From Acanthaster planci (taxonomy: Eukaryota > Echinodermata > Asteroidea > Valvatida > Acanthasteridae), in the NCBI RefSeq assembly GCF_001949145.1, contig NW_019091399.1, positions 1,043,049 to 1,107,048 on the forward strand: DNA of 64,000 bases, read 5' to 3'. A model generated the notes under the pieces. The model saw only the letters and a list, made by a program, of their open reading frames with translations, did not search any database and was not told the DNA's origin. The number at the start of each line of letters is the position of its first letter. The first letter of the stretch is position 1. The translations under genes were made by a program, and so were the position numbers. This document shows, piece by piece, positions 53,711-64,000 of this stretch.

Positions 53711-56700
53711 TTTCTATGCTGTTGTGAATGTTATCAATCACTCACTACCCTTCCAGTCCCCACTGAAATGTTGTCATTCCTCACAAAAATTGACAAAGGA
53801 TTGGCAAAATGACGAAATTGGCATCCCTTCATGGCCACTTTACCGTACACAAAAGTCTTACATTATAGAACTAGACCTCTTCTCAAAAATAGTAGTATCA
53901 ACGGTATCCATTTCATTAGGGTTTTGAGTCTAGCGGCAATATGGGGATATTTTTCCTGACTCTAGTGTCTATTCTGTAAATAAAAAAAAATTGAATGTGG
54001 TAGTACCGTTTCTGAAGTGTTAGCTTCGTCAAGTTCTTTTCAAAAGCAACAAATCCTGCTGGAAACGTCACTAGTTTCCAGGAGTGTGTTTTCTTGTATC
54101 TTGTATCTGTAACCATGCAGGAGAATATGGAATTAATCATCACGTAAACTTTTCTTTCACAATTTACCTCGACTTAAGTTACTTGAGTTAATTTTCCTGG
54201 GCTTGTTACCTTCTGGTCTTATAAATATTCGGTCTTGCCCCAAAAAGTGTAATTACATTATATTTCATGTATTCAGGGATGTTACCCACAGACCGCATGG
54301 GCGTAAATCCCGGGTGATAGAGGTATATCCCGGCACACTTTTTGAGTTGGGGGATGAGCTATTGAATCATACCCCACTTTTCTGTGGTGAGCCAAAAGTT
54401 TAAGCGGATTTTGAAGAATTTTTTTAGACTTCCAACGGTTAATATGCATTCAATATCACTCAAAAAAGGAAAACAATTTCAAAAGACATAGATTTGCCAT
54501 TTGTGAATACGTATTAAAAATGTACATCAATATCATGAACACTGACCTCTATATAGCGCCATGTAGTGTCAACCCCTCCCCCACTTTTCAAATTTCATGG
54601 TCGGACAAGATATCCCCCCATCTTTCCCGAGGCTCAACCCCCCCCAACTTTGGCATAAATTTACCCCACTGACAGAGAGTGTCCCGGAAGTGTGAACCAA
54701 ACGGGGCACGTGACCCTCTGCTTCACGGCCGGACTGGAGTTAGCTAGCTGATCAAAAACTTGCAGGATGTGTGACTGATTCCATAGCACGCTACTATAAT
54801 GGCAGGATGCCGTGGCTTGAGTCGACTCAAACATAATAAAATTTGTAGATTATAATGTGAAACTTTTGGAATGTGATCGTGAATCTGCGTTTGCTTCCTA
54901 AAATCAATCTGCCATATCCCCGTTTTTTATTTGCTGATGAGTTGTCAATTAAAAAAAAACCTTGCTCTCAAATTTGTGTGAATTACACTGGGACTAAATA
55001 ACAATTGAACTTTAATCTCTGTCATTAAAGGTAGTGTACACCATCGGTAAAATCCCGAAAATAGATTTTCACACAGTATCGTCTGGATATCTACGTGGGA
55101 TATACATCATGGCAACTGTGAACTAAATCCAGAAAAATTTCACACACCTTATATTGTGGGGAAATAAAAAAGGGGAAGGAACAAGACAACTGTGGTTTCT
55201 GAGGCAACCAATTACATCTTCATTGCCAGATTCGCTGAAAGCGGATAAATCAGCTGCATCTGATGAAAGCATACTGACAAGGTCCAGTTCGTTAGAGGGC
55301 GCTGTATATTTTATCAGGTGAAGCGAAACAAAGGTTGCCCTTATCTAAGGTGATCACGAAGAGGCTGAAAATATGGCTGAAGTACTTGCTGAAAAAGTTC
55401 GTTTGTGGTGTATGCTTATCCGTTCAGTTGTTCGGTTGCATCGTCTGATTGACCAAACTGTTAACACGTCACATGGGCCTAAAACCCGGGAGAAGACCAG
55501 ATCGCTTGGTCAAATATCTCGACCTTGCTTAGCCAAATCATATACTTGGTCTAGAATTCTTGGAATCATCGAAGCAGTCAAAATCTAAGCTTAATTACAG
55601 AGGTTAAAGTTCATACTCATGCACCAATAAATAATGATAGAAAGTTTCAAAAAATTACACTTTAAGCATTTTTATCACCAGTGTTGAATTGCAAATTAAA
55701 CAGTGCTTCAGAACAGCGATTACAAAGAAAGCTCAAAATGTTCAAGAGGTCACAAAAGGGGCAATGAAAAATGGAACGGGGGTCGTGTCCCCGCCTCCCC
55801 TTCAAACCACTGATGGGCGTTGAGACATGGAACAAGCACAATGTTCAGCTACGCGGGGTACACTTTTAATTTTGGAAAGAAAATAATTATCGCTCCATTC
55901 AGCTGGTCAATTACAAAATCCAAACATACACTACATTTAGCCAAGGGCGCAAGGTGTGTTGAGTTACCGAGACCACAGCTGGATATCCGTACCGAGAGGT
56001 TGCGTCCTCCGATTGGTAGAGCAAGCCACACCAGCTGTAAATAGCAGGTGTGAATTACGGTAACGCCCACCAAATCAGCTCCGAGCGGCTCAAGAGAGCA
56101 AACCACTCAACTGGAGTGCTCGGTATAGATTACCGACCGTGCACCGGTTACAACCCGTGCAAAGTGCACTGTATGCAGTATATGAACGCTTCAATTCCAG
56201 CCGTTAACCGAGCAGAGAGCGGAGTACCATCTGCAGGGCTCTGTCTGGCTTGCCGTTAAGCGTTAAATGATTTACCAGCGTTAGATACTAAGATGTGATC
56301 TTAATGCATGCCAACATTGCCACTTGGCACAAAAAAATTGTTGAACTAGGCTAAACCTGTAAGATATGCTTACATAACTGAGCACCAGTAGCACGCCGCA
56401 GTGTACAGTATCTCGATGCTTGCCAGACTTGAGTTGCCCTGAATGAAGTGGAGCGATCAGAGCCATCTTCAAAAAGTTCTGGACAAGTACCCCCCCCGGC
56501 CGGCAACTAGTGTGTGTTCTTGCAGTTAAGTTTTTCGAAGACTTTAATGGGAATCTTCGAAACAGTTTGGAAACGCAAAATGTTATCCACAAAAGGGCAT
56601 GGACGGACGGTGAGACAGTGTTTAAAAAGTGAAATAAACCCTAAAAGTGAACACTCGTGGTTTCAAAATGACCCTGGTTTTCGAAATGCTTAAAAGTGTT

Positions 56701-57286
56701 ACCAAAACTTCTCCAGTAACATTTTAGCATGGCAAAAAAGGGACAGGAATTCTGCGTTGTAAATGTAACTATTAAATCACAAATTCGATGAAAGATGAAC
56801 TATATATTTACACAGGGTAGTACAGGGGACCCTTTTTACAAATTTAAAACACGTAGCTCAACTTAATTGACATATTTTACGGGCTCAGAAAGACTTTGAA
56901 ATATTCAGGCACTTCTCATAAATTTAGCAAAAGACGTTCATATTGCACGCATCGGAATGCCTTGGCCTCGTCTTTGGTCGGGATTGTCACGGGCTCGGCT
57001 AACCCCAACCCCTCACCAATTCATCGCAGGAGAGCAGCATTGAGGTTATGTCCTCTGTGTGGTCTTTAGCTTCTACTTTCAGGCGAGCCTCAATGAACCA
57101 TCAAGATAAAAAGATATACATTGTACATGTATTTTAAGGTCATGTTCGGTTCTCTTGATGTGGTTCTCCACTAACTGCCATCAAACATTCAAACTCCAAC
57201 TTAGCTCACTCGAGAAATTAAGGAACGCTCATGCATGCACTGCATTGATCGGAATGCAGATGATTTCTTCGAGACAAAATCACCGC
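53711..57286. other. Intergenic stretch with repeat debris, no supported gene
   Basis: Includes a segment with GGGCGTAAATCCCGGG near 54299 and C-rich runs at 54572 and 54640 that look like element remnants, and the dispersed repeat at 55027. Bases 55950-56180 are mixed-composition with an inverted CCAAT (ATTGG). No exon is supported. Confidence 0.5.
55027..55056 (+). repeat. Dispersed repeat, second copy
   Basis: Related to 16101-16130 at 26 of 30 bases. The downstream CAAGACAACTGTGGTTTCTG (55182-55201) may belong to the same element; this part was not found at the first copy. Confidence 0.5.
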
Positions 57287-57287
57287 G

Positions 57288-57310
57288 TAATAATAATAAT
57301 ATATAAATAT
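57288..57310. repeat. TAA microsatellite
   Basis: TAATAATAATAAT followed by ATATAAATAT. Confidence 0.85.
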
Positions 57311-58559
57311 AGACGCCTGCGGGATGAGTTTGGGGCGTTATACATGGACTAAAGTAAATACAGGGATGAACATTCTGGCGGACTGCAACGAAACAGCCAC
57401 TGAAAATTAGGAGCTAAGGGTGCACAAGAAAGAGCGCAATAACCATTAACTGATCGAATTAACCAACTGATCCATCGCTCGTCGAACAGGCAGCAAATGC
57501 CACATGGTTCTTTATTTCCTTAATGAATATTCATTATTTTCTTTGATCTCATTATTTGACATCTGAAAAGCCGATTTTTGGAACTGGGAACCTCCGCTAT
57601 CTTTGAGTAGATTCTTACCAATCCACAAACAGAGCTTTGGGTTGATAGATGACAACATGGTCCTAACAAAACCTTTCACCTGGTACTTGTCATGTTCAAC
57701 ATATTTGAAATTGTCCATATTTGGATACAATTCGAAACAAAACAGCATGAATTTAGGCAGTTTCCAAAAACATTTTTCACAGGTCTGAGGACAATTTACG
57801 ATCCGTACCCGACCTACTCGAATAAAAACATGCAAACCCTGTTTCAGTGGAGTACTGTTTTGCTGTGCAAGCCCCCTTTCATTTTGAGGAGAGATTGATG
57901 GCCGGATCGGCTACACTCTGACGGCCACTTTCGCTCCTTTGTTTACATCCTGGATGTTCACAGAGACTGGGCCGGCGCAATCAGCCACGGGCCGAATGTA
58001 CTCACCGCCGTGCCACCCGCTTCCAGGCTTCGTGCCCAGGTTGACTCGGACGTCACAGGGTGTCATTACACGAGATAATTTTGAAAGCTTGTTTATGTAA
58101 TGCCAGATAGTTTTGTGACGCCAAGTTAGGGGGAAGCAAACATGCAAGCTCCTTAATGTTTTTTTTTTCTCAGCGTACATCCTTAGCAGGCAAAGGGGTA
58201 AGATAAATTAAGTATGTTGTGAATGCGATCACCAATTAGTGTTGCGGTTTAGACGGGGATGGCGGTTGAACATTTTCCGACTGGAGGGACAGTTTCAACA
58301 TTCTGTCACAGGAAGTTCGCAAGGTTCACTGACGTCGGAAGAGACGCCGTCATTTTTCAGCTCCTGGGGTCTCCGGCGGGTATGCTGTAGTAATGACGTC
58401 CCGTAGCCGTAGGCGCCAGCGTTAAGTTCAGATGGGATTAGAGGAATGAAATTGTATATTCAGACGGGGAGATCAAGTAAATTTGCAAGCAATATCTTTA
58501 GTCCATGCAGTGAATCCCTGGCTCCCTAAATTCCGAAGAGGGTAAATTCATTCCCTAAA
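57311..58559. other. Intergenic stretch with one weak minus-strand exon candidate
   Basis: Minus-strand open segment 57512-57784 has an acceptor-like start and a stop overlapping AATAAA; see findings. No other feature is supported. Confidence 0.45.
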
Positions 58560-58714
58560 ACTGAAACTAAGGAAAAGACGAATCCAAGTGAAATTTTCTT
58601 CTTCAAATAGAACAAAATTTCACTCAAATTCTCACTGGACGCAGTTCTCTTTCAAACCATTCCATTCTCAATTCAGAGAGATTTTTAACAGATCGTCTTT
58701 TCCCTAGTTTCAGT
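58560..58714. repeat. Nested inverted repeat (foldback)
   Basis: ACTGAAACTAAGGAAAAGAC (58560-58579, extending GAATC) pairs with GATCGTCTTTTCCCTAGTTT CAGT at 58691-58714 with one mismatch and one indel. Inside it a perfect 10-bp stem GTGAAATTTT/AAAATTTCAC lies at 58588-58597 and 58614-58623. No coding capacity. Confidence 0.75.
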
Positions 58715-59865
58715 CTTTGAAAATAAGAGAGTGTGATTGGAAATGCATAAACCCACGTACAGGGTATGAGAGTTGCCATTACAGAAATGGAATCCCCGTC
58801 ATCAACAGAGCCTGAAAAGGTCACTATGTGAGTTCTGGAACCCTCGCTCGGTCCGCCTGTCGGGAGTTTACAGGGGACCCACCCTATCATTTTTGGGTTT
58901 AATTATGGAAGAATACTTCTTTACTAATATCACTCCGAGAAGTACTCTTGTTGGAATTTTAGCTTTGTGTCCTTCAAGTAACATTGCAGAAAAGTCACCC
59001 TGAGATGGATAAAATGACGAATTTCAAACAACCTTTCACTTGCGGCGTGATCGTTCCCAGGTCTCCTTGTTCAGTTTTCTTTCACTTCATGTGCTCACGT
59101 GAGAATAAGAGTGAATAACACTGCGAAGATTTACCTATCTGTAGTCAATGGGTTCTAGATTCAGTCGAGCTGACCTGAAGCAGTTATTGTTAGCAACGGT
59201 AAGAGTAGACTTTAGAATCCTTTGTGAATGCAAGTTATTCCTCAAAGTTTATTTCATTGAAAAATTTTAAAATGCTAAACTTAGTTTGTTCTAGTTTCTA
59301 TTCAGATTTCACCAAAAGACTACCTGAAAATATTTCGAGACTTCGAAAATACTGAGCTGCCATAAACATCATGTAAAATACCTGCAATTGCAATGCCCTT
59401 AATCAGCCTAAATAGGTCACTGAAGCCAACTGCGGCCATCTTACGAATACAATTGTATAGTCAACCAATTCGTTCGTATAGCGACATTAGTTTAACAATG
59501 CCAAGCGAGCCAGCCATCGCCTTTGTATGTGGCACGGTAAAAGGCTGGTAATGCATGCAAAATCACCGCGAGTCTATATGACGTCCGTGCGAGTAGCCCT
59601 GGTCTTCATTATTTTAGATTTTTGGAAGTGAGACGTCACTTTTTGGCACGCTATTTCTCTTTCAGGTTAGACAGTTTGTGAGTTTCTATAAATTAATATT
59701 CTAAGTAACTATTTCCAAAAATCTTTATTAGAGGGGATTTTTTTAAGGAACTAGGCCTAGCCTACGTAAAAGGCATAAATGATTCGTAAATTGTTCAATT
59801 TTTGCACGTCTTGTCATTAGTTCCGTCCAGGGGTTCCGGAAGCGCGTTATTATGGTTCAACTTTC

Positions 59866-59876
59866 AGACTATATGG
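59866..59876. repeat. Target-site duplication, left copy
   Basis: AGACTATATGG, identical to the right copy at 60145-60155. Confidence 0.85.
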
Positions 59877-60144
59877 CAAGCAAATCTGGTCCAATTTAGC
59901 TCATCAGGCCGGTGTTTATCTCCGGTTTCCTTGGCATGAAACGACTGAGAATATTTCTATTCCCCCCCCCATGGGATGCCAGTCCATCCCAGGTTGCTTC
60001 CCAGCTAATGCTGGTACCCATTTATACTCCTAGGTGGAGAGAGTGGTGAAGTGGCTTGCCGAGGGCCACAACATACTGCCAGCAGCTGGATTCGAACCTC
60101 CAACCCTACAGACCCTACCCACTTGGCCACATGCCCCCCCCCCA
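59877..60144 (-). mobile_element. tRNA-derived SINE with target-site duplication
   Basis: On the minus strand the element starts with a C/G-run and a tRNA-like head. The A box TGGCCAAGTGGG is the complement of 60118-60129, and the B box GGTTCGAATCC is the complement of 60088-60098; both fit RNA polymerase III promoter consensus. The body includes the complement of GGATGCCAGTCCATCCCAGG and of TACCCATTTATACTCC, a core I know from SINEs across many marine invertebrates. The insertion is flanked by AGACTATATGG at 59866-59876 and 60145-60155, a perfect 11-bp duplication. That indicates a fairly young, intact insertion. Confidence 0.9.
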
Positions 60145-60155
60145 AGACTATATGG
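60145..60155. repeat. Target-site duplication, right copy
   Basis: AGACTATATGG directly after the SINE head. Confidence 0.85.
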
Positions 60156-61625
60156 AGAAGGATTAAAAACTTGACAGACTGAGGCCAACTATACTGCCTG
60201 GAGCAAAGTAGGATAATGGGTGAAAACCATAGCTCTGTGGCAGTGAAGCAAGGCGTAAAGCGAAGAGCCTTTTTTCTTCGAAAAGTAATATTCTACCCAC
60301 AAAGCCCTATATCCACCAAAACAAGAAGTCGTCGGTTCATTTTTATGCGGCTTTGAGGCAGGGGATAGCCTCTTGACAAAAATTTCAACACAAAATTAAT
60401 TTCATTACTTCTTTCAGTTTGCGTCTTGTTTTGTCCCAGTGCTGGACTAAAAATTAATAGACTCAATAGTTTAAAAACAAAAAGGCACCGTCAAAGGACT
60501 GTTTTTACTCAAACAAACTTGTAAGTTTTTTGTAAATAACTAGTAAGCAAATTTAAGTTTTGTCGAATACAAGGGTTCTTGAAATTGGTTTCAAAGTTTC
60601 AAAGTTTCCAAACAGGCGAGGTTGAATTCGCCACTATGCAGTGCTTTAATCCGGCAGGTGTCCTCGAGGTCTAAGCACTCAAGAAAAAGTACACGAAAGA
60701 AATGTGTCACTGAAAAAAAATGGGAGGGAGGGGTGACCTGGACATCTTGCGGCGCCTATTCGTATAAGTGAACATTTTTGGAAGAATTTACATTTTGATT
60801 GATGAACAGTAATGGGGTGTTTCCGGCGTGTTAATCTTCTCCGATAATGAGAAAATAACCCTACCCGCCTGTTACCATGTCAGTTCGGTAATATGTAAAC
60901 TGTAAAAGTGCGTTGTCCGACTTGGTGGGATAGAATGTACAGATGGGCTCAAAGTGGTCCGACTTCGGGCCATCGATATTCTTGACTTGCCCTCTTTTGC
61001 ATGCTGTGCACCCACATCCAACGTGTGCACACGTATCGTTGGCATGCGATAGGCGTCTAGCCCCGTCCCGTTAACCCACAATTCAAGGTAGTCACAGTAA
61101 ACCCGGTATGATGACCATGCACGTGCATCTCTCCTAAAACGGTAAACGTTTCAGTATAACTATTAAGACGATTAACTAGTCATTATCTATACATAATCGG
61201 CTCGTTGAATCAGTGAACAGTTTGAACTAGGATGTTCAGTTAACATTGGCCACATTTATCAAATGTCGACAGTCATTACAGCAATAACAGAGTAAAGAAA
61301 AGAAGCAATTTTATATGGGCGGCAGTAAAGTGTGTTGGACACCGTAATTACAGACGTACAATGTGCAACAGCATAAAATGTTGTTCCTAACAATTCTTTT
61401 GACGGTTGTACTTTCGGAGGTAATAACCTATTGCGACAATTCTAATTATTGACTCACCAAGATCTCAAAGTCACGGCTTACAAAACAGTAACGTCCCTAC
61501 AAATGACTAATTTGATCAAGCAATGCTTTGATCAGGATAAGGAGCCCTTTGGTATTTTTTTTTTTTGAAAATAAGGCGAAATTTTGAGGTCCATTCCATA
61601 AGCCCGATTCACCAGCTTACTCCTT
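60156..61625. other. Intergenic stretch, nothing recognised
   Basis: Short TTTCAAAG triplication near 60591, otherwise no element or gene seen. Confidence 0.5.
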
Positions 61626-61652
61626 CCAATCCGATCATTCCGGGGAAGGGAA
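61626..61652. repeat. 27-bp direct repeat, copy 1
   Basis: CCAATCCGATCATTCCGGGG followed by AAGGGAA. Identical to 61857-61883, offset 231 bases. It contains CCAAT and TTCCGGGGAA, a near-palindrome similar to STAT or Rel-type sites. Confidence 0.9.
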
Positions 61653-61856
61653 AATAGCTTTTAGTTTAATACTATTACCAACCCAATAATAAGTTTACCT
61701 CTCCAAATTAAATTCCCCTCCCGTGCAAATCGGCAACCCGTTATCCCACTGGTGGCAGGTGGAAATGGAAAAAAATGTCTGCAGACGGGTTCCCAATCGT
61801 GTCTAGACTGGGCCCGGCGTGTATCGATTATGCCGTCAAAATCAATGTTCCCCAAT

Positions 61857-61883
61857 CCAATCCGATCATTCCGGGGAAGGGAA
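61857..61883. repeat. 27-bp direct repeat, copy 2
   Basis: Exact copy of 61626-61652. Sequence between and outside the copies is not similar, so this is not a simple longer tandem duplication. Confidence 0.9.
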
Positions 61884-64000
61884 GCGTGGAGTGACAACAC
61901 TTACAACGGCGGGGCACTAAAACTTACTAGAAGGTGAACGGTTAGCCGAGGACCGGCTTTGGCGCCCCCCCCTCCCTGGTTGCACACAAATCCCCGTCCG
62001 CGTCCCGGATGAGCTGTTTGATGCCGGCACATCATGGCTTAGTCACACTGCGAGCCTGACTGCAAGCACTCCAGATGCCAAAACTTGACACTAACCAGAC
62101 ACTATCGCGGAAAGGGCCAATCATAGATTATATATCCACGGAGATCTCCAGTTAAACCTTCAAAAATATTACCTCCACTGATATCGTGAACGCCATCTCA
62201 TTTCTTCCCCACTGCATCAGATTGTAGCCTTTTACATACACTCTGGGACAGTACAAGCCAGTGCAAGATTCAGATGTAACTTCAACAGAAAAAAGTCAAC
62301 TTTTAAAGTTGCAGTTGAATTTTTCTGAACAAAGAATCACAAGTTAAATTTATAGACGGTCCTTGTAGACAAATAACCCTACCTTGGATTTGGGTGATTA
62401 ACCCTTTAAATTATCGCGGAAATAAAAGACGGCTCTACGTGGTTCCCCTTTTTTCTGCGTTTTTAAATGCCGCGTAAAACATTGACTTGACTTGTATGAT
62501 TTATGTGTCTGTCTTTTCTTCCGTTGCTCGCCGTTGGATTTGTGAGATTTGGCCGAGGCCTGGCTTTTTCACACAAGTGGGGAGGTCCGGCCCGAGCCTC
62601 AACTGGCAGGGCTAGACGGAAAATCCTCGGAAACGCCTCATCAGCGTGGATCCCGTCCTGAGAAGGTGCATGCGTAAACAAATACCCATTCCTCCATCAT
62701 CAGGCATGTGAATGATGCAGTTACAAGACCACTGTCATTTTTGTGTCCAATTAAATCAAATAGACCATTGTGGCCCCAAACCACATGAAATCATTGAAGT
62801 ATATAATGCCACAACTTACTTCAGACCTACTTGAATATGTTGGTTTCACACAGGGAGAATGGAGAAATCGGACATTTTGTGTTGACAATGAGTGTATCTG
62901 ATTCTGTAAAGCATGTGCATTCAATCACATTCACGAGCAAAGAGGACTTACGAAATCCGGTGAATGTTCAATAAGAATGCCCAAAATATAAGTACACTTA
63001 CCTTCTAGCTAGACCGTCATTGGTCATCGTTATGTAATAATAAGTAGGCATGAAGATGTGATTTGCAAGGCCTTCCCAGGGTTTGTTGTTATTGTTGTTG
63101 AAAACATGAGACATTTTCTACCAGGAAAATAATCTAATAATAACCTTGCTATATTGAGGTAAGGCCCCTTCATCCCTCAGAAAAGCCATGAAAATACATT
63201 CCCAATCCCCAACCCCGGACAAATTCCCTCCCCTGAAAATAGAGGGAGGACTTCCCATCGTGCGTCTTCCAATAAGATGCATGATCCATATCGTCTGTGC
63301 ACTATGCTTTCTGCAGAGGATAAAATCTAAAATAAAGCCATGTGTCATTCTGCAATGAAATTCCAACTCAGCCCTCGCTCTCCTGAGCATTTTTTCACTA
63401 TCCACTGCCACCCGTGTTCGTAATTTTCCCTTCTGTTTTGTTTTCTTACACAGCTGCTTATCGGCCAAGTGTGCAATTCTCTTCAGTTTAATGATTCCAA
63501 TTCATAAAAATACATGTAGTATTTGACACTCCATTGGGATTCAAAATGTGCGAGTATATCCCTCCAATCCAAATCAAGAATTACTCCCCTGATCTGATAG
63601 GTAATCTGGCATAATGAGAATATGAATGTATTTAGGAATGTCAACTTCACAAAAAAAATGGCTTTGGGATTAATGTTGTTTATTAGATTTCCTCAATCTA
63701 ATTGAATTGTGAGGAGTTGACAGTGCTGACTGTACATTTCCCTATGATGTTAAAGGTGATTAGTCATGCAGGTGGCAAGAATTGGCCTTATTGCCGGTTA
63801 TAGACGACCGTGATAAAAAAACATTTAGTTTCCAGAACTCATGGCTACCTAAGTCCTGGGTGGGAAAGTGCTGATTCACTTGTAAACCGCTGTTACAGTA
63901 GAAAATGGTCACTCGTAACAAGTTGGTCGTGGTTCTTACTAATGCAGCTGATGTATGTCACAAGTTATGTTTAAATATGGTGTACTTGTGTGAGTGAGTA
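61884..64000. other. Right-end stretch without a supported gene
   Basis: A minus-strand open frame at 63118-63468 (116 codons) shows no domain. C-run at 61965-61973. CpG density falls again after about 63550. Confidence 0.45.

Noticed and set aside
1-64000. CRISPR arrays, operons, prokaryotic promoters, tRNA or rRNA genes
   Set aside because: The sequence is clearly animal nuclear DNA. The only tRNA-like boxes belong to the SINE at 59877-60144, whose sequence cannot form a full tRNA gene as read.

Overview
This is eukaryotic genomic DNA from an animal. It has short coding exons with GT/AG borders, introns up to 12 kb, dispersed retroelement and foldback fragments, and two assembly gaps (4096-4653, 36561-36637). 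Abundant ACATGTACATGT-type palindromes, a tRNA-derived SINE of a type widespread in marine invertebrates, and a dispersed repeat opening AAAGG.AGTGTACACC suggest a marine invertebrate deuterostome. An echinoderm is most likely, with hemichordate or lancelet possible. The species cannot be fixed from the sequence alone.

The one gene I can read with confidence lies on the + strand and fills the left 37 kb. Fourteen coding exons (850-1013 through 35857-36000) join in frame into at least 619 residues. The order is an N-terminal F-box, an acidic and serine-rich linker with a nine-lysine tract, and seven WD40 blades. This is the layout of a substrate-recognition subunit of an SCF (SKP1-CUL1-F-box) ubiquitin ligase. 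The first coding exon or exons are not identified and probably lie left of the window. The 3' untranslated region runs to a poly(A) signal near 37611 or 37848.

The introns hold the mobile-element debris: foldback elements at 2037-2398, 16633-16912 and 18555-18749, a broken LINE reverse transcriptase at 16915-17384, an ACTTG-rich block, and several recent short tandem duplications. The 3' UTR contains an inverted repeat whose centre is an assembly gap.

The right 26 kb (about 37.9-64 kb) has no gene I can defend. It differs visibly in base composition: by hand count, 30 CpG in 47401-48000 against 9 in 24001-24600 and 6 in 10381-10980 (600 bases each). The change falls near the 3' end of the gene, as expected for mosaic gene-body methylation. 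This part holds a SINE with an 11-bp target-site duplication, a CRE palindrome beside a 26-bp inverted repeat, hairpin clusters, a perfect 27-bp direct repeat and a few weak exon-like segments.

I found no convincing undescribed system. The points most worth following are the F-box/WD40 protein with its lysine-rich linker, the composition boundary, and the foldback elements.
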